From positions 1 to 10,839 of the forward strand of contig DATFXR010000514.1 of NCBI GenBank assembly GCA_035315685.1: a stretch of 10,839 bases of DNA, given 5' to 3'. The position numbers and the translations under genes were made by a program. Shown piece after piece: positions 1-5,745 of the stretch (within the stretch, counting starts at the first letter, position 1; each line of letters opens with the position of its first letter). The notes below the pieces were generated by a model. It saw only the letters and a program-made list of their open reading frames with translations. It was not told the origin of the DNA and did not search any database. Source of the stretch: QHWK01 sp035315685. Its GTDB lineage: Bacteria; Acidobacteriota; Vicinamibacteria; Vicinamibacterales; CAVVIG01.

Positions 1-249
1 CGTCAGCACATGGTCGCGCAGCTGAATGGTGCCTTCGACGTGGCCTTCGATGGTCAGGTCTTCGCTGCCGTTCAACTCGCCTTTGATGACGACCGACTTG
101 CCTATGTTCACGATGTCCTTCTCCAGTTGACGGGTTGTCTCTGCCGGACGAGGAGCGGGAGTCCCCGCCTGGGTCGTCGGCGCGGGCGACTGCGGCGCAG
201 CCGTCGGTTGTCCGGTCGCCGGTCGAACCGCTTCATCGCGTTTCCACAT
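1..249 (-). CDS. Bactofilin, N-terminal part (cut by the left window edge)
   Basis: Bactofilins are small cytoskeletal proteins that polymerise through a right-handed beta-helix and act as scaffolds for envelope or morphogenesis enzymes. The 83 visible residues show a Pro/Ala/Thr-rich, probably disordered tail (about 1-45). The start of the beta-helix follows (about 46-83), with NIGKSVVIKGEL and DLTIEGHVEG, the repeated short beta-rung pattern with the I-x-G-x-V/H-x-G turn typical of the family. The ATG at 249 is preceded by GGAGG (255-259 on the plus strand) at 5-nt spacing, so the start is well supported. The C-terminal half lies outside the window. The gene is divergent from the cysteine desulfurase gene. 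The family call is confident; the client process cannot be told from this fragment. Confidence 0.88.
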   Translation of the reverse strand, partial: MWKRDEAVRPATGQPTAAPQSPAPTTQAGTPAPRPAETTRQLEKDIVNIGKSVVIKGELNGSEDLTIEGHVEGTIQLRDHVLT

Positions 250-323
250 GTAATCCTCCGCCTATCTCCTCTAACCCAGGGCGCTAGGGTGTCTGCCGTG
301 AACTGCAGGGCCCGAACCGCGCC

Positions 324-352
324 AGTATAGGCGCGGACCGAAATGTTGTCTA
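324..352 (-). promoter_or_regulatory. Sigma70-type promoter for the bactofilin gene
   Basis: On the minus strand TAGACA (352-347) is followed by a 17-bp spacer and TATACT (329-324). Both boxes are close to consensus at the ideal spacing. Transcription would start near 317 and leave a leader of about 70 nt before the ATG at 249. The surrounding gap (250-402) is locally AT-richer and holds no convincing gene or RNA structure. I saw only a weak plus-strand -10-like TACAAT (385-390) for the opposite gene, without a good -35. Confidence 0.6.
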
Positions 353-402
353 GTCCTTTCAAATCCGAGGGTTAGCGGCAGTGATACAATGAACGGTTCA
401 CG

Positions 403-1560
403 ATGCGTGTCTATTTTGACTACAACGCGACGACCCCGCTCGCGCCCGAAGTACTCGACGCGGTGACACGTTCGAGCGCCGACGTCTTCGGCAACGCATC
501 GAGCATCCATCGCTTTGGACAGCAGGCGAAGGCGACGCTGGACGAGGCGCGATCGGCAGTGGCCACGTTGGTGGGCGGTGACCCCTCCGAAGTTGTATTT
601 ACAAGCGGCGGCACCGAGGCGGACAACTTCGCGATCCGTGGCGCCGCCGAGGCGCTCGAACCCACTGGACGCCGCCACTTGATCGCGAGCGCGGTCGAGC
701 ATGAGGCCGTACTCAATACGTTCAAAGCGCTGGCGCGACGCGGATGGCGAACGACTTTGCTGCCAGTCGGAGAATCGGGCGTCGTGTCGCCGGTTCGATT
801 GCGCGAGGCGATCACGACCGAGACCGCGCTCGTCTCTGTGATGCACGCGAACAATGAGATCGGCACGATTCAGCCCATTGCCGCGCTGGCCGAGATCGCG
901 CACGAGCATGGCGCGCTCATGCACACCGACGCGGTGCAGTCCGCAGGAAAGATTCCGGTGGACGTGCGCGCGCTCGGTGTCGATCTGCTGGCGCTATCGG
1001 CGCACAAGTTCAACGGGCCGAAGGGGGCCGGCGTTCTGTGGATCAAGCGCGGGACGCGCATGCAGCCGGCCATGACCGGTGGCAGGCACGAGCGGAATCG
1101 GCGCGCCGGCACCGAGAACGTACCGGCGATTGCGGGACTCGGCGTGGCGGCTCGCCTCGCCCGAGGCAAGCTGAGCGCGGAGGGTGCCCGCGTCGCGGCG
1201 CTTCGCGATCGGCTCGAAACGCAGATTCTTGCCACGGTTCCCGGCACGGCGGTGAACGGCGCCCGCGACGCGCGCGTGCCGAATACCACGAACATCAGCT
1301 TCGATCGCGTCGAGGCGGAGAGCCTGTTGATCGCACTGGATCTCGAAGGCGTTGCGGTTTCCACCGGGTCAGCGTGCTCGTCGGGAACGCTGGAACCGTC
1401 GCACGTGCTGAAGGCGATGGGGTTGCCGGCGCACCGGACGCAGAACTCGCTCCGCTTCAGCCTTGGGATGTTCTCAACCGACGCGGAGGTCGATTTCGTC
1501 GTCGGCCTTCTGCCGCGCCTGGTCGAAAAGCTGCGGGGGCTCAGTCGCAAGGTTGGATAG
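403..1560 (+). CDS. nifS: Cysteine desulfurase (NifS/IscS family, PLP-dependent)
   Basis: Removes sulfur from L-cysteine as an enzyme-bound persulfide, giving alanine, and passes the sulfur to thiolation or Fe-S enzymes in the cytoplasm. The 385-residue length is normal. Class-V aminotransferase landmarks appear in order: YFDYNATTPL at the N-terminus, FTSGGTEADN for PLP phosphate binding, His100 in SAVEHEAVL stacking on PLP, the MHANNEIG motif, Asp176 in HTDAVQ, the Schiff-base Lys202 in SAHKFNGPKG, RAGTENVP, and the persulfide Cys325 in GSACSSGTLEPSHVL. That last loop is the IscS-like type. Start ATG 403 fits the family N-terminus, but no clear Shine-Dalgarno precedes it, so a very short leader is possible. 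mnmA begins about 30 bp after the stop, which suggests this enzyme supplies sulfur for tRNA thiolation, as YrvO does for MnmA in Bacillus. No iscU or regulator is nearby. The symbol is a family label; the paralogue type is not proven. Confidence 0.93.
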   Translation: MRVYFDYNATTPLAPEVLDAVTRSSADVFGNASSIHRFGQQAKATLDEARSAVATLVGGDPSEVVFTSGGTEADNFAIRGAAEALEPTGRRHLIASAVEHEAVLNTFKALARRGWRTTLLPVGESGVVSPVRLREAITTETALVSVMHANNEIGTIQPIAALAEIAHEHGALMHTDAVQSAGKIPVDVRALGVDLLALSAHKFNGPKGAGVLWIKRGTRMQPAMTGGRHERNRRAGTENVPAIAGLGVAARLARGKLSAEGARVAALRDRLETQILATVPGTAVNGARDARVPNTTNISFDRVEAESLLIALDLEGVAVSTGSACSSGTLEPSHVLKAMGLPAHRTQNSLRFSLGMFSTDAEVDFVVGLLPRLVEKLRGLSRKVG

Positions 1561-1563
1561 TTG

Positions 1564-1587
1564 CCACGAAGACACGAAGACACGAAG
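1564..1587. repeat. Short tandem repeat, 8-bp unit x3, in the desulfurase-mnmA gap
   Basis: Three consecutive 8-bp units occur at 1564-1571 (ccacgaag), 1572-1579 (acacgaag) and 1580-1587 (acacgaag). They fill nearly all of the 30 bp between the desulfurase stop and the first mnmA ATG. The last GAAG is the only purine-rich element near the mnmA start and may serve as a poor ribosome binding site. Read through in frame from TTG 1561, the unit encodes a RRHEDTK-like peptide, which is best seen as artefactual. Confidence 0.85.
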
Positions 1588-1590
1588 ATC

Positions 1591-2667
1591 ATGTCACGCA
1601 TGCGCATAGTGGTCGCCATGTCGGGCGGCGTTGATTCATCGGTCGCCGCAGCGCTCCTGCGAGACGAGGGGCACGACGTCATCGGTGTGTCGATGCAGCT
1701 GTACGACCAGAGCGAGGGGCAGACGTCGTTCGGCAGCTGTTGCTCGATTGACGACCTGCACGACGCGCGGCGGGTTGCGGCCGCCATCGACATCCCGCAC
1801 TACATCGTGAACTTCGAGCGGCAGTTCGACGAACAGGTGGTGTCGAACTTCGTCCGTGAATACGCGGCGGGACGGACGCCGCTGCCGTGCGCGCACTGCA
1901 ACAGCGATCTGAAGTTCGCCACGCTCGCCGACCGCGCGCTCGGGTTCGGCGCCGCCGCGGTCGCGACCGGGCACTACGCGCGTGTCGATTGCGACGCGGC
2001 AAGCGGCCGGTACCTGCTGAAGCGCGGGATCGATCCGGCGAAGGATCAGTCCTATTTCCTGTTCTCGCTGACGCAGGATCAGCTCGCCGTCGCCCGATTC
2101 CCGGTGGGCGGGCGGCCCAAGGATGCGGTGCGCGACTACGCGCGCGCCCGCCGACTGCCAGTGGCCGACAAGCCGGACAGCCAGGAGATCTGTTTCATTC
2201 CCGACAACGACTATCGATCGTTCGTCGAGAAGCAGTTGCCCGGAGGCCCGGGAGACGGCACGTTTGTCGACGAGCGGGGCCGCGTTCTCGGCACACACGA
2301 GGGAATCCATCGCTTCACTGTCGGCCAGCGCAAGGGACTGCGCCTCGCCTCGTCCACGGGGACGCCAATGTACGTGCTCGCGCTGCGGCCCGCCGAACAG
2401 CAGGTGGTTGTCGGGCCAAGAACGTCACTCGAGCAGACGCGGCTGACGGCGTCCGGCGTCAACTGGATCGCGGTCGAGCCGGCAGGCTCCGTCCAGGCGC
2501 ACGTTCAGATTCGGCATCGTCATCAGCCCGCCGCCGCGACGGTCCGCTCGCTTGGCGACGCTCGTGCGGAGGTCGTCTTCGACGTTCCGCAGATCGCGAT
2601 TACGCCTGGACAGGCTGTCGTGTTCTACGACGGCGACGTCGTCGTCGGTGGCGGGTGGATCGACTGA
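1591..2667 (+). CDS. mnmA: tRNA-specific 2-thiouridylase MnmA
   Basis: Catalyses ATP-dependent 2-thiolation of the wobble uridine U34 in tRNA-Lys, -Glu and -Gln, using persulfide sulfur from a cysteine desulfurase. Seen in order (numbering from ATG 1591, 358 aa, normal length): the N-type ATP pyrophosphatase loop SGGVDSS at 11-17; PCAHCNSDLKF with catalytic Cys103; TGHYAR; KDQSYFLF for tRNA recognition; SQEICFIPDNDY with the second catalytic Cys201; HRFTVGQRKGL; and a C-terminal beta-barrel ending GGGWID. Spacing of the two cysteines (98) matches E. coli MnmA (97). The start may be ATG 1591 or ATG 1600. TTG 1561 would translate the upstream repeat and is unlikely. No strong Shine-Dalgarno is visible; GAAG (1584-1587) lies 3 nt before 1591 or 12 nt before 1600. 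Probably co-transcribed with the upstream cysteine desulfurase. Confidence 0.95.
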   Translation: MSRMRIVVAMSGGVDSSVAAALLRDEGHDVIGVSMQLYDQSEGQTSFGSCCSIDDLHDARRVAAAIDIPHYIVNFERQFDEQVVSNFVREYAAGRTPLPCAHCNSDLKFATLADRALGFGAAAVATGHYARVDCDAASGRYLLKRGIDPAKDQSYFLFSLTQDQLAVARFPVGGRPKDAVRDYARARRLPVADKPDSQEICFIPDNDYRSFVEKQLPGGPGDGTFVDERGRVLGTHEGIHRFTVGQRKGLRLASSTGTPMYVLALRPAEQQVVVGPRTSLEQTRLTASGVNWIAVEPAGSVQAHVQIRHRHQPAAATVRSLGDARAEVVFDVPQIAITPGQAVVFYDGDVVVGGGWID

Positions 2668-2758
2668 GGGGGAAAAAGCAACCGCTGAGCGCGCCGAGAT
2701 CGCAGAAACCTATTGTTCTCTTTCGGCGGACTCTGCGGTCTCAGCGGTTGCTTTTCCC
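2668..2758. terminator. Large imperfect inverted repeat, probable bidirectional terminator
   Basis: Fills the gap between the converging mnmA and trxB genes. The left arm 2668-2689 contains GGAAAAAGCAACCGCTGAG. The right arm 2740-2758 reads CTCAGCGGTTGCTTTTCCC. They pair over about 19 bp with one extra A. The inner sequences (gatcgcag near 2697-2704, ctctgcgg at 2731-2738) extend the symmetry imperfectly around a central loop near 2710-2722. The A-run and T-run lie in the stem, so RNA from either strand would form a long hairpin with a U-rich 3' side. The position, starting just after the mnmA stop and ending 2 bp before the trxB stop, fits a two-way terminator. The sequence also looks like a mobile intergenic repeat of the (accgctgag/cgcagag) type. 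Confidence 0.7.
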
Positions 2759-2760
2759 TG

Positions 2761-3708
2761 TCACACGCTCGCGAGATGCTCGGGAATCTTGTCGAGGTAG
2801 TGCTCGGCGTCGATCGCGGCCATGCAGCCTGATCCTGCCGCCGTGACCGCCTGGCGATAGATGTGGTCCTGGACGTCGCCGCACGCGAAGACGCCGGGGA
2901 CACTCGTCTTCGCACCGTCGTGCGTCATGATGTAGCCGTTCTGATCGAGCTCGAGCTGACCGCGGAACAGCGCCGTGTTCGGCGTATGGCCGATCGCAAC
3001 GAAGACGCCGCTGACCGGCACCTCCTTCGTCTCGCCGGTCTTGTTCGACCTGACGACCATCGCCGTGACTTCGCCCTTGCCGCTGTCCTTGATCTCCGAG
3101 ACTTCGTAGTTCAGGAGCCACTCGATCTTCGGATTCGCGCGGGCTTTGTCCTGCATGATCTTCGACGCGCGCAGCGTGTCGCGGCGATGCACGACGGTGA
3201 CCTTCGACGCGAAGCGCGTGAGGAACACCGCTTCCTCCATCGCCGAGTCGCCGCCACCGACCACGGCAATCTCGTGACCGCGGAAGAAGTAGCCGTCGCA
3301 CGTCGCGCAGGTCGAGACGCCGTGGCCCATGAGGCCGCGTTCCGACGGCAAACCGAGCAGTCGCGCCGATGCCCCGGTGGCGATGATGATCGTCTTCGCC
3401 GTGTAGGTGGCGTCGGTCGTCTCGACCACCATCGGCTGCGAGCACAACTCGACCTTCTTGACGTCGCCCTGGATGAACTCGGCGCCGAACCGTTCTGCCT
3501 GGACGCGCATCTCCTGCATCAGGTCCGGGCCCATGATGCCGTCACGATATCCCGGATAGTTCTCGACCAGCGTCGTCAGCATCAGCTGACCGCCGGCTTC
3601 GACGCCTTCGATCACGAGCGGCAACAGGTTGGCCCGCGCGGAGTACAAAGCAGCCGTGAGACCGGCAGGACCGGACCCGATGACGATGACATTTCTGGTT
3701 TGCGACAT
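2761..3708 (-). CDS. trxB: Thioredoxin reductase (NADPH, FAD)
   Basis: A flavoprotein that transfers electrons from NADPH through FAD and a redox-active disulfide to thioredoxin. Seen (315 aa, normal for the low-Mr bacterial enzyme): the FAD-binding GSGPAG at 11-16; EAGGQLMLTT; the redox pair CATC (Cys134, Cys137) followed by DGYFF; the NADPH-binding GGGDSAMEEA from 151 with HRRD downstream; ATGAS; and the C-terminal FAD motif GVFACGDVQD. Start ATG 3708 gives the usual N-terminus. An in-frame TTG at 3732 adds eight unlikely residues, and neither start has a clear Shine-Dalgarno. Lies 101 bp downstream of trxA on the same strand, so the thioredoxin/reductase pair is encoded together. The gap carries a 13-bp inverted repeat that could modulate readthrough. 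Confidence 0.96.
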   Translation of the reverse strand: MSQTRNVIVIGSGPAGLTAALYSARANLLPLVIEGVEAGGQLMLTTLVENYPGYRDGIMGPDLMQEMRVQAERFGAEFIQGDVKKVELCSQPMVVETTDATYTAKTIIIATGASARLLGLPSERGLMGHGVSTCATCDGYFFRGHEIAVVGGGDSAMEEAVFLTRFASKVTVVHRRDTLRASKIMQDKARANPKIEWLLNYEVSEIKDSGKGEVTAMVVRSNKTGETKEVPVSGVFVAIGHTPNTALFRGQLELDQNGYIMTHDGAKTSVPGVFACGDVQDHIYRQAVTAAGSGCMAAIDAEHYLDKIPEHLASV

Positions 3709-3738
3709 GGGGGAATCGCGTAATGGAGTCAATCGCGT

Positions 3739-3803
3739 GATCGGGTAATTGCGCTGCGCGATTGCGAATCGATGAGCTTACACAATCGTCCAATTACCCG
3801 ATC
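3739..3803. repeat. 13-bp perfect inverted repeat between trxA and trxB
   Basis: GATCGGGTAATTG at 3739-3751 and CAATTACCCGATC at 3791-3803 are exact reverse complements around a 39-bp loop. The loop and left flank hold further related words (aatcgcg 3731-3737, gcgattgcg 3758-3766, caatcg 3783-3788). The right arm lies 6 bp from the trxA stop (3810-3812), so in the minus-strand transcript the hairpin forms directly after trxA. It could act as a partial terminator or mRNA stabiliser that sets the trxA:trxB ratio, or it may simply be a mobile intergenic repeat. It lacks a classical U-tract. Confidence 0.75.
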
Positions 3804-3809
3804 CGGAGG

Positions 3810-4139
3810 TCAGATGTGCTTGTCGATGACCTTCTTCAGATCGTCCTTCTGCGCCAGGCCGACGAGCGATTCGACCACCTGGCCGCCCTTGAAGATGAGA
3901 ATCGTCGGAATGCCGCGAATCTGAAACTTGAACGATACGTTCGGGTTTTCGTCGACGTTCAGCTTGCCGACAGTTACCTTCCCGGCATACTCGCTCGCCA
4001 GCGCGTCCACGGTCGGTCCGAGCCGCTTACACGGGCCGCACCATTCGGCCCAGAAATCCACCAGTACCGGCGCGCCTGATTTCAGCACGCTGTCGTCGAA
4101 GTTGCCGTCTGTAAAGGTCTGTACGTTCTCAGCTGCCAT
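3810..4139 (-). CDS. trxA: Thioredoxin
   Basis: A small cytoplasmic dithiol protein that reduces protein disulfides and is recycled by thioredoxin reductase. The 109 residues match the family. The active site is WCGPCK at 33-38 (Cys34, Cys37) after VDFWAEW, and the cis-proline Pro78 sits in GIPT. LVDFWA and KLNVDENP are the conserved core strands. ATG 4139 is preceded by GAGGAG (plus strand 4145-4150) at 5-nt spacing, one of the clearest ribosome binding sites in the window. The gene sits 33 bp after the glgA stop and 101 bp before trxB on the same strand, giving a probable glgA-trxA-trxB transcript. Confidence 0.97.
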   Translation of the reverse strand: MAAENVQTFTDGNFDDSVLKSGAPVLVDFWAEWCGPCKRLGPTVDALASEYAGKVTVGKLNVDENPNVSFKFQIRGIPTILIFKGGQVVESLVGLAQKDDLKKVIDKHI

Positions 4140-4172
4140 CGCGTCTCCTCGTGCCGAACCCTTGATGCGCTG

Positions 4173-5627
4173 CTACCTCAGCGCCGTAACTCGTTCGTAT
4201 ATTTTGACGTACTCGCCAGCCGAACGGTCCCACGAAAAATCCTGCTGCATGCCGGCGAGCTGGAGCGCCCTCCAACTACGACGATCGGCGAACAGCGCCA
4301 GCGCCCGGGTGAGGGCGCCGAGCAGGGCGTCCGGACGGTAATCCCGGAAGCTGAAGCCGGTCGCGTTTGCCCTGCCCGGCTGGTAGTCCCTGACGGTGTC
4401 GGCCAGGCCCCCCACCTCATGCACGACCGGCACCGTGCCGTAGCGCATGCTGTACATCTGGTTGAGCCCGCACGGCTCGAACTGCGACGGCATCAGAAAC
4501 ATGTCGGCGCCAGCTTCAATCAGGTGGGCCAACCCTTCGTCGAAGCCGATGTGGACGCCGATTCGATCAGGATGCGCGGCCGCCAGCGATTGCCACATCG
4601 TCTGGTAGCGAAGATCGCCGGAGCCAAGCACGGCGAAAGAGGCGTCGAGCCGCGAGAGCTCGCCGGCGAGTGCGGCGATCAGATCGAAGCCCTTCTGGTC
4701 GACCATGCGCGACACGATGCCGATGAGCGGCCGCTTCAGCGCTCCTGCCTCTGTGGGCAGGCTGTAGCGGCGCAGCACGGCGAGCTTCGACTGTTTCTTG
4801 GCCGACAGGTGCTTCGAGTCGTAGTGACTCGCCAGAAAGCGATCGCTCGACGGATCCCAGTCGACGGTGTCGATGCCATTCAGGATTCCGACGAGATCGT
4901 TGCGGCGGGCTCGCAGAAGGCCATCGAATCCGAACCCGAATTGCGGTGTCTGAATCTCGGCCGCGTAACGGGCACTCACGGTCGTGATCGCGCGCGAATC
5001 GCTGATGCCGCCCTTCATGAAGCTGATGCGGCCCCAGTATTCCAGGCGGCCGACCGTGAACTGCTCCCAGCCCAGATCGAGCGCCGGCAGCCAGCCCGCA
5101 TCGAACAGGCCCTGATACGCCAGGTTGTGAATCGTGAAGACGCACGGCGTCCCGCCAAGCACGGGGTGCGACGCGTAACGCGTCGCCAGGTACACCGGCG
5201 CGAGGCCCGCTTGCCAGTCGTGTGCATGGACAACGCGAGGCGCGCGATCGGTACGCGCCGCAAACTCCAGGGCCGCGCGCGCAAGGAACGCGAAGCGGAG
5301 CGCGTTGTCAGGATAGTCAGTGTTTGCGGGGCCGTAGAGCGCCTCGCGATCGTACAGGTCAGGGCAATCGACGAGAATCGCGCGCGCACCGTCGGCAAGG
5401 GGCGCCTCGAAAAAGCCGGCGTTGCGCGCAAAGCCGCCGACCGCGACCGGCAAGGTCCCGACGAGCGTGCCGGCTGTGATCCCACGGTAGCGTGGCAGGA
5501 TCACCGTCGAATCCCATCCAAGCCGCGCCAGCGCCGGCGGCAGCGAGCCGAGGACGTCGGCGAGACCGCCGGTTTTCGCGAACGGCTGCGCTTCCGACCC
5601 GATGATCAGGACTGAAGGACCCGTCAA
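4173..5627 (-). CDS. glgA: Glycogen synthase (ADP-glucose type, GT5)
   Basis: Adds glucosyl units from ADP-glucose to the non-reducing ends of alpha-1,4-glucan in the cytoplasm. The 484 residues match bacterial GlgA. Seen: KTGGLADVLGSLP with the ADP-glucose Lys18; HAHDWQAG at 134-139 onward; FTIHNLAYQG at about 164-173; GILNGIDTVDWDP from 247; the nucleotide-sugar site SRMVDQKGF (Arg307, Lys312); MPSQFEPCGLNQMY with the conserved Glu384; and GGLADTV. The start must be TTG 5627, because the conserved N-terminal strand begins only a few codons later and the upstream in-frame codons have no ATG or GTG. There is no Shine-Dalgarno: the bases before the TTG are a run of (atcagcc) repeat. Translation may therefore be weak or initiate atypically. 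No other glg gene is in view. Confidence 0.95.
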   Translation of the reverse strand: MTGPSVLIIGSEAQPFAKTGGLADVLGSLPPALARLGWDSTVILPRYRGITAGTLVGTLPVAVGGFARNAGFFEAPLADGARAILVDCPDLYDREALYGPANTDYPDNALRFAFLARAALEFAARTDRAPRVVHAHDWQAGLAPVYLATRYASHPVLGGTPCVFTIHNLAYQGLFDAGWLPALDLGWEQFTVGRLEYWGRISFMKGGISDSRAITTVSARYAAEIQTPQFGFGFDGLLRARRNDLVGILNGIDTVDWDPSSDRFLASHYDSKHLSAKKQSKLAVLRRYSLPTEAGALKRPLIGIVSRMVDQKGFDLIAALAGELSRLDASFAVLGSGDLRYQTMWQSLAAAHPDRIGVHIGFDEGLAHLIEAGADMFLMPSQFEPCGLNQMYSMRYGTVPVVHEVGGLADTVRDYQPGRANATGFSFRDYRPDALLGALTRALALFADRRSWRALQLAGMQQDFSWDRSAGEYVKIYERVTALR

Positions 5628-5743
5628 TGGCTGATGGCTGATGGCTGATCGCTGGCGTTCATGGTTCTTCGTTCGTGGTTCATGCGTTCATGGTTCTTTC
5701 TTGAGCCATCAGCCATGGCCATCAGCCATTAGCCATTAGCCAC
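5626..5743. repeat. Inverted, tandem-like intergenic repeat upstream of glgA
   Basis: The gap between the hydrolase stop and the glgA start is almost wholly repeat. Left part 5626-5649 is three copies of the 7-bp word tggctga. Right part 5708-5730 (atcagccat, ggcc, atcagccatt) is its reverse complement except for a small change in the middle. A further agccatt/agccac stretch runs to 5743. The two arms could form a stem of about 23 bp around a 58-bp loop. The left arm touches the glgA TTG codon. Confidence 0.85.
5656..5698. repeat. Three 14-bp tandem units in the loop of the 5626-5743 repeat
   Basis: Units at 5656-5669 (cgttcatggttctt), 5670-5683 (cgttcgtggttcat) and 5685-5698 (cgttcatggttctt). 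The first and third are identical and the middle differs at three positions. They lie between the inverted tggctga arms, so two unrelated repeat words are nested here. No reading frame or spacer pattern suggests a gene or a CRISPR array. Confidence 0.85.
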
Positions 5744-5745
5744 TG

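Noticed and set aside
381..390. Promoter for the cysteine desulfurase with TACAAT as -10
   Set aside because: No acceptable -35 at 16-18 bp spacing; the match is too weak to list as a feature.
1561..1590. TTG 1561 as the mnmA start
   Set aside because: It would translate the acacgaag repeat into an RRHEDTK-like tail absent from MnmA proteins. ATG 1591 or 1600 gives the family N-terminus.
2552..2800. Small plus-strand open frame running through the mnmA end and the convergent repeat
   Set aside because: Out of frame with mnmA, and its C-terminal part is translated inverted repeat; no ribosome binding site or motif supports it.
3709..3732. TTG 3732 as the trxB start
   Set aside because: Adds eight residues in front of a normal TrxB N-terminus and has no ribosome binding site; ATG 3708 is simpler.
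4419..5615. 398-codon open frame on the plus strand opposite glgA
   Set aside because: Entirely antisense to a strongly conserved glycogen synthase; composition is typical of a GC-rich shadow frame (Arg, Ala, Val, His).
5656..5698. CRISPR array
   Set aside because: The 14-bp units are directly adjacent without spacers and there are no cas genes; it is a plain tandem repeat.
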